Positions 40,371 through 64,000 of a stretch of 64,000 bases of DNA are shown here, in pieces. Each line of letters opens with the position of its first letter. Within the stretch, counting starts at the first letter, position 1. The notes below the pieces were generated by a model. It ran no database searches, was not told the origin of the DNA, and saw only the letters and a list, made by a program, of their open reading frames with translations. The DNA is from Hydra vulgaris (lineage: Eukaryota > Cnidaria > Hydrozoa > Anthoathecata > Hydridae). Made by a program: the position numbers and the translations under genes. The stretch covers positions 12,846,001 through 12,910,000 of the forward strand of contig NC_088931.1 of assembly GCF_038396675.1 (NCBI RefSeq), read 5' to 3'.

Positions 40371-42938
40371 CTATGGCACGCTGCCTTCTAAAGTAGTTTC
40401 CAAATCGTCTTGACAAAACCTTTCTGAAAGAATGTAAGGAACACCATGTTCTGAGAGAAACTTACAAACTTCTTTGATTGAATGTACTGTTATGTGGATA
40501 CGTTCATATGTTTGCAAAGATATAAACATATTTGCCTTAGCATTAGCAGTATAACTCTGATCATTTCGATTGTCAATAGACTCTTTCCACTTCTTAAAGT
40601 ATAAAAGAAAACTGTCAAGCCATTCAAAATGTACATCATTAACAGATTCATATGGTTTTAGATTTTCTTTTAAATTTTTAATAGCTTTATTTTTACTTAA
40701 AACATTTAAGTAGTCAAAAAATTTATCCATCATGAGAAAAAATTGAGAAGTTCCTACACATTCTGGTGGACCAAATTCTTTTAAAACGTTGCCGACTGTT
40801 TCACTTAATACTTGAGCAGCCAAATAAACACACATTTCTGAATAAGGTGTTAAATTAATGTGATCACTTGTAAGCTTATTTACTAATCTTAAGCCACATT
40901 CTAAGTCCTCATAATCCACATTCTAAGTCCTCATAAAGTTGAGAAATATGACTACAAAGTATGTGCAAACCATTGTTTCACATATAACGAGTACCTCGTC
41001 CAGAACCAGGCAGTTGCGAGCAGTTTTAATTAAATGTGGAGCATCTGAAAAGAATTATATGTAACGTTTTTCATTGGAGTAAATATTGTGAGCTCTGTAA
41101 ACTAAATCATTACACACATTCATATTTAAGTTCTTATGCATTTTAAAAAAATTTCTGTTTGGAGAGGCACCATCAGCTTTTGCAGAAATAACTTTTAAAT
41201 GTATACTTTCAAGGTAACAAACAGCTTTCCAAAAAATAGGCATCAGCTGAAATGATGTAATTCTAGTAGTTGCAAAAGTAGCTAAACTGAACAATAAAGG
41301 ATTAACAATGCTCTTTACGAGAAACACAAGTATATGAGTACCTAATTCTCTAACATTTTTTTAAGTAGAAATATTGATTTCTTAATCACCTAAATTGACA
41401 AAACCAATAAGCTCTCCAGTATATTTGTCCCAAACTAAATCTTCTTGGATATTCAATTCATCAAAAATAATTGAAACAAATTTTTCATGAGGAAGAAAAT
41501 TTTGTGTTTTTTTTTGCAAGTTCACTTAAGACTTAATTTAATTCAGCTAATTAAATCGTCGGATGTAATTTTTGTAATCTTTTAAAGTTCTTAAGTTCGG
41601 AAGAGTTAAAATGCCTACACCTGTATGTTGATCATATCGAAAATCGCTATAAGTAGATAGTGATTTAGCAGCTAGGTTTAGACAATATTTTATTATTGCG
41701 GGGTGGTATCTGATAGATGAAAGATTGGAACAACTCAAACACTTCTGCTGCTCTTCCCAAAACAATTTCATAAATGGTGGGATGTTTTTTTATCACTAGC
41801 TGAATAAATTGAGATTAAGTCTTTACTAAGTTCTGAACAAATTTTCTTACTACAAATATTTAAAGCAGAACTCATTAGTTCAATTTCCTCTTTTTATTGT
41901 TTGCATTGAAGTCTGCATTGCTGCAAAGTCAGATTAAGTCTACTAGGAGAAGTTGCAGAAATTGTTGCATTTAATTTAGCAGGAGTTTTAAGAGCAGATC
42001 TTTTAGAGTGTATATTAGAATTTACTTTAACATTAAGTTCATGACAAAATCTGCAAGGCAGATTCTTGCCAAAGGCTAATAATTCACAAGAGTTGCTGCG
42101 ATAAAATTCAATTTGATGCGGTTTAGATTTTAATAAAGAACTTTTATAAACAAAATAATCAAAAGTTTTATTGAAGTTTTAAATTTTTCTAAAAATTTAA
42201 ATTTTCAATAGGATCAGGAACTTTTATTCAACTGCAAATTCTAAAGATTCTATTTCAAAAATAAACTGTGAAAAAACCACATTTAGAAATGACCTTTTAT
42301 ATTTCAAATATAAATTGTGTGTTTCAGGTAACATCCATCCTTACACACGAATAGTAAAATATAAAAAATCTTCTACAAAAACTTCAAATTTTGGAATCAT
42401 TTCTTCAAATAACTTGAATGAAGTATAACATAAATTATCAAAAAATTCAATCTTCCATAACTTATTTAATGAAGACAAATGCAGAAGACGTTTTTTGAAG
42501 TCAGCAAAGTTTCTATAATAATAGGGCTGTGTAGAAGAAAAATTCTTAATAAGTAATTGAGAAATTTCTCGCTTAGATATCGACGATGAGGATCGAATAA
42601 CATCATTTGAAGTTGACGATTCTAAGCTCTTTTTTGGTAAATTTTACGATGGTAGTACCCCATCTTTTAATTATTTTTTGTTTCATAACACCAAAATTGC
42701 TCAGGGGAAAAGTGAAGCTCACATACCCACAATTTTTTATGTTCAAAATCGTTTTTTTTTTTCGAAGAATATTACCAACAACTCGATCTTTTGACAAAAG
42801 TTTTGTTATAATGTTAATTTATTCCGAAGTCCATTTTTTTGTGAAATCGTCCGTTTCTTTAGGAACTTTAAAGAAACCAACTCCAGTATATCTTCTTGAG
42901 GCAGAACATCCATAAATTGAACAGTTTTCACTAGGCAT
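40371..42938 (-). pseudogene. P-element-type (THAP) transposase, degraded
   Basis: Pieces on the minus strand follow the order of P-element/THAP9 transposases. N-terminus (start at 42,938): MPSENCSIYGCSASRRYTGVGFFKVP, a THAP zinc finger interrupted by one TAA at 42,819 and continuing IITKLLSKDRVV. Next: FWEEQQKCL and YHPAIIKYCLNLAAKS...DFRYDQHTG (41,771-41,547); then KFVSIIFDELNIQEDLVWDKYTGELIGFVNLGD (about 41,490-41,390), which carries the first catalytic Asp; KVISAKADGASPNRNFFKMH (about 41,210-41,130), with the second; and the C-terminal part 40,919-40,371, which ends SERFCQDDLE. Several stops and frameshifts break it. Terminal repeats were not identified. In the family this enzyme carries out cut-and-paste transposition. 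Confidence 0.85.
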
Positions 42939-43464
42939 TTGGAAATATATCTTAAGTTTTTTCAAGAAAAATAGATAGTTTATTAGATAAGCAATAGGAT
43001 TTTTAAGAACTTGTGCAAAGTTGGAGATCTGGGGATAGCAAAAATCGCATACAATTAGTTTAAACAATCGGTTATTGTTTGCTTCCAGACTTTATATTTC
43101 TTATGACTATGGTGACACTAATTCGATGCTCTACAAAGTACTGAGAAGTAAAATACTTAGACCGACAATAACAAAAACGTAAACAATCTTAAAAATTCAT
43201 AATACAATATGTACTCGTTAAGTCGTATAAAAAAGATACGTTTATAATGTTTATAAATAAGATTTTTGAACATTCTCATATTAAAAAAAATATGTCCGCG
43301 CATACTTGTACCGCGCATACTTGTACCAAAAAATAATTAATCAGAAATTATGCTGCTCCATTAATAACTCTATGATATTGTTTACGAGCGGTTCTCATAG
43401 TTTTAATCTTCCGCAAACTCTAATGATTATATTTTTCGTTATTATTTGTTATTTTTGTTATTAT
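42939..43464. other. Non-coding stretch
   Basis: Nothing assigned beyond the probable 5' flank of the P-type pseudogene. A 15-bp unit (CGCGCATACTTGTAC) is repeated in tandem at about 43,297-43,327. Confidence 0.4.
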
Positions 43465-43670
43465 TATGGGCAGCCGTGTCATTGGTCAAAGTTCTGGTTC
43501 AAAACCATGAGGTCCAGAGTTTCAATGCTCGGTCCAGAGTTTCCGGCTCCGGTCAGATAAGCGACTTGAGTAAGTAAGGAGGCGTGAACTTAATAAAAGC
43601 TCTTCGGCAGTGCTCTCCGATATGATCGTAAGGACTTCATAGAGGACCTTATTGACCGAAAAAATCTTAA
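43465..43670 (+). mobile_element. Diverged tRNA-derived SINE
   Basis: CAGCCGTGTCATTGGTCAAAG replaces the A-box head and GAGTTTCAATGC or GGTCCAGAGTTT the B-box area, which is partly duplicated. The body (GGCGTGAACTTAATAAAAGC, CGGCAGTGCTCTCCGATATG, TAAGGACTTC) parallels that of the SINE at 17,980-18,165 (GTGTGAACTTCTTGTTAAAT, GCAGTGCTCTGTGATAAGAC). The two boxes are decayed, so it is an old copy. Confidence 0.6.
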
Positions 43671-45171
43671 ATTTTTTTATTACTTACGAATAAAATAATT
43701 TTATTTATTACGCTATAATTATCATAGCGTAAAAAAGTTAGCTGTAAATGACGTCACATCAATACGCATTTTCTTTTTATAGACATAGTATGTTAAAAAA
43801 TGTAATCGAAATTAAACAATTTTTTTTTCTTTTTTTGAGTTTCTACACTGATATTCTTGTAACCGTGGTAGTATTTATGAAAAATGACCAAACAATAAGT
43901 ATAACATATGGTTATAAAAAATAGTATTATAACTTTAAACCTAAATCATCATGCGTTATGAAAGCTTAATCTGCAGCTTGTCAGTTCTATTTTAAAACCC
44001 ACAATTTAGCTATTATGATGTAAACGGGAAGAGGTGCGAAAACGTTAATATGAGTAATTTAAATTTTTTCAAATCAATTCAAATATGCAGTTTTAAAAAT
44101 TAAATTGCCTTTAGTATATTTAACCGATATAAAACCCGTTGCCTTATTAGCTTCAATATTATTTAATTAAAGTAAAAAGTTTTAACCGTTTAATTTATAC
44201 GATTTTCTTGTTTATATATTATGTAAAAATTATGCATACCTGCTGGTTGTATACAACATTATGTCAAAACCTTGTTAATATGTTTGATTAACATATTTTA
44301 AATCTGTATATTTCAGCTTGTTAGTAATAAATTAACATTTTTTTGTATTTGTTGCTACACATTTAATGTTTGTTAGTTTTTCCTTTAAAAGATTTATCGC
44401 ATCAAGAGTAAAACAATCTAAAGCAAATGCCAAACAATAATTATCAAGAAGTCACAACAATTCCGAGCAGTATTATTCATTTTAAAGCTACAAAAACGTC
44501 ATAAATTAGAATTAATTCATTTTATTTCAATCATTTTGGGTTTATTAAGTAATAGTATGAATGTAAGTTGCATTTTTGTAGTAGCATTTTATTTCTGGTT
44601 ATCTTTAAGATGTGTTATAATCAGTGTTGTTAGTCCTAAGCCTATCATCAAGGCCAAAAATATTATTTATACAATTACGTTCATCATTTTTGAACATAAA
44701 AAAAATCTAAAAATTGTTACTCTAAAATTTATATATTTTAAACAAGCTTAAAGTTTTGTTTCTAATTGTTATGTTATTTAATTAACATTCATACAAGTAT
44801 AAATATAAATTTTAATTAAATATTATTATTATTATTGAATTTAGTTGCGTTTTGTGTGGTCTAAAATTTAATGTTGCAGATGTGATTTTAGCCTTGTCAC
44901 AATGATCTAGACCTTACTATATTTGTTCTCAGCTTTCCTAAATTTTGCTTTGTTAACAACTGTTTATAACCTCAAAAAAAAAAAAATTCCGAATTTTTTT
45001 TAATTTCAAAAAAGGTTTTAGAATTTAGAGTAAGGTCTGGACACCAAAAATCCATGCCTTGGTTATATTTACAATTACAAATAGATAGTTAACAAACTTA
45101 TAGTTAAAAAAAATAAACTTTGATTCAAGTTTTCTAAGTTTAGATTTTTAAATATTTTTTTTTTAATACAG
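43671..45171. other. Upstream flank of the SEA/SH3 gene
   Basis: AT-rich DNA without a supported exon. The frame at 44,536-44,751 has a hydrophobic stretch but no flanking evidence. The sequence just before 45,172 is a T-rich acceptor (TTTTTTAATACAG), so a further 5' untranslated exon must lie upstream, possibly here, but it cannot be placed. Confidence 0.4.
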
Positions 45172-63882
<18,711 letters not shown>

Positions 63883-64000
63883 GTAAAGAAACTGTTTTTT
63901 GGAAATTTTTGTTTGAAATTTTTTGTTTGTTTTGGTTTTTTTTTTTTTTAGGAGTGACAATTTAAAATCTTTGAAATTTTTGATGTTTGTTTATTGTTCA

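Overview
The window reads as AT-rich genomic DNA of an early-branching animal, most likely a Hydra-type cnidarian. This is inferred from the base composition, the long pure (TA)n arrays, the spliced genes with GT/AG introns, and the mix of transposon families; no marker gene fixes the species. There is no bacterial-style operon, rRNA, CRISPR array or convincing functional tRNA gene.

Host coding content is small. The best host gene runs left to right from 45,172 to beyond the right edge. Five exons join in consistent phase into a 383-codon partial protein: a short Ser/Thr/Asn-rich N-terminus, one membrane segment, a SEA domain split over three exons with a G-S-V-I cleavage-type motif, a Ser-rich linker, and an SH3 domain. 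Its second intron is about 15.6 kb and holds a 29-bp minisatellite, a DD41D mariner, a full-length but broken LINE, a MITE and a Tc1 remnant. At the left edge (89-1,923) three tiny Thr/Ser-rich candidate microexons of 27, 24 and 24 nt may belong to another host gene.

Most of the rest is mobile DNA. In order: an intact DD34D mariner (276-1,564); a 4.2-kb DNA transposon with a spliced, broken transposase of the HWDGK/CRHH type (3,409-7,642); an intact LINE with endonuclease and reverse transcriptase (7,661-11,400); a long inverted-repeat MITE (12,005-12,422); a ZMYM1-like hAT remnant (12,600-14,650); a second mariner broken by a SINE-like insert (15,941-16,890); tRNA-derived SINEs (17.5-18.2 kb); a second HWDGK/CRHH pseudogene (19,950-22,247); remnants of other LINEs (22.7-24.4 kb); a truncated LINE copy (27.56-29.06 kb); a mariner remnant (30.0-30.5 kb); a GTF2IRD2/Charlie-like hAT with both ends (33,235-35,262); a zinc-finger transposon remnant (36.6-37.7 kb); a 377-bp MITE (38,149-38,525); and a THAP/P-element pseudogene (40,371-42,938).

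Two patterns cut across the map. First, at least nine elements have one or both ends directly against a (TA)n array, so these arrays are either preferred targets or grow at TA target sites. Second, at least eight short-spacer fold-backs (12-28 bp arms) lie in unrelated sequence, some inside old transposon genes and one exactly at a mariner breakpoint; replication template switching would explain them.
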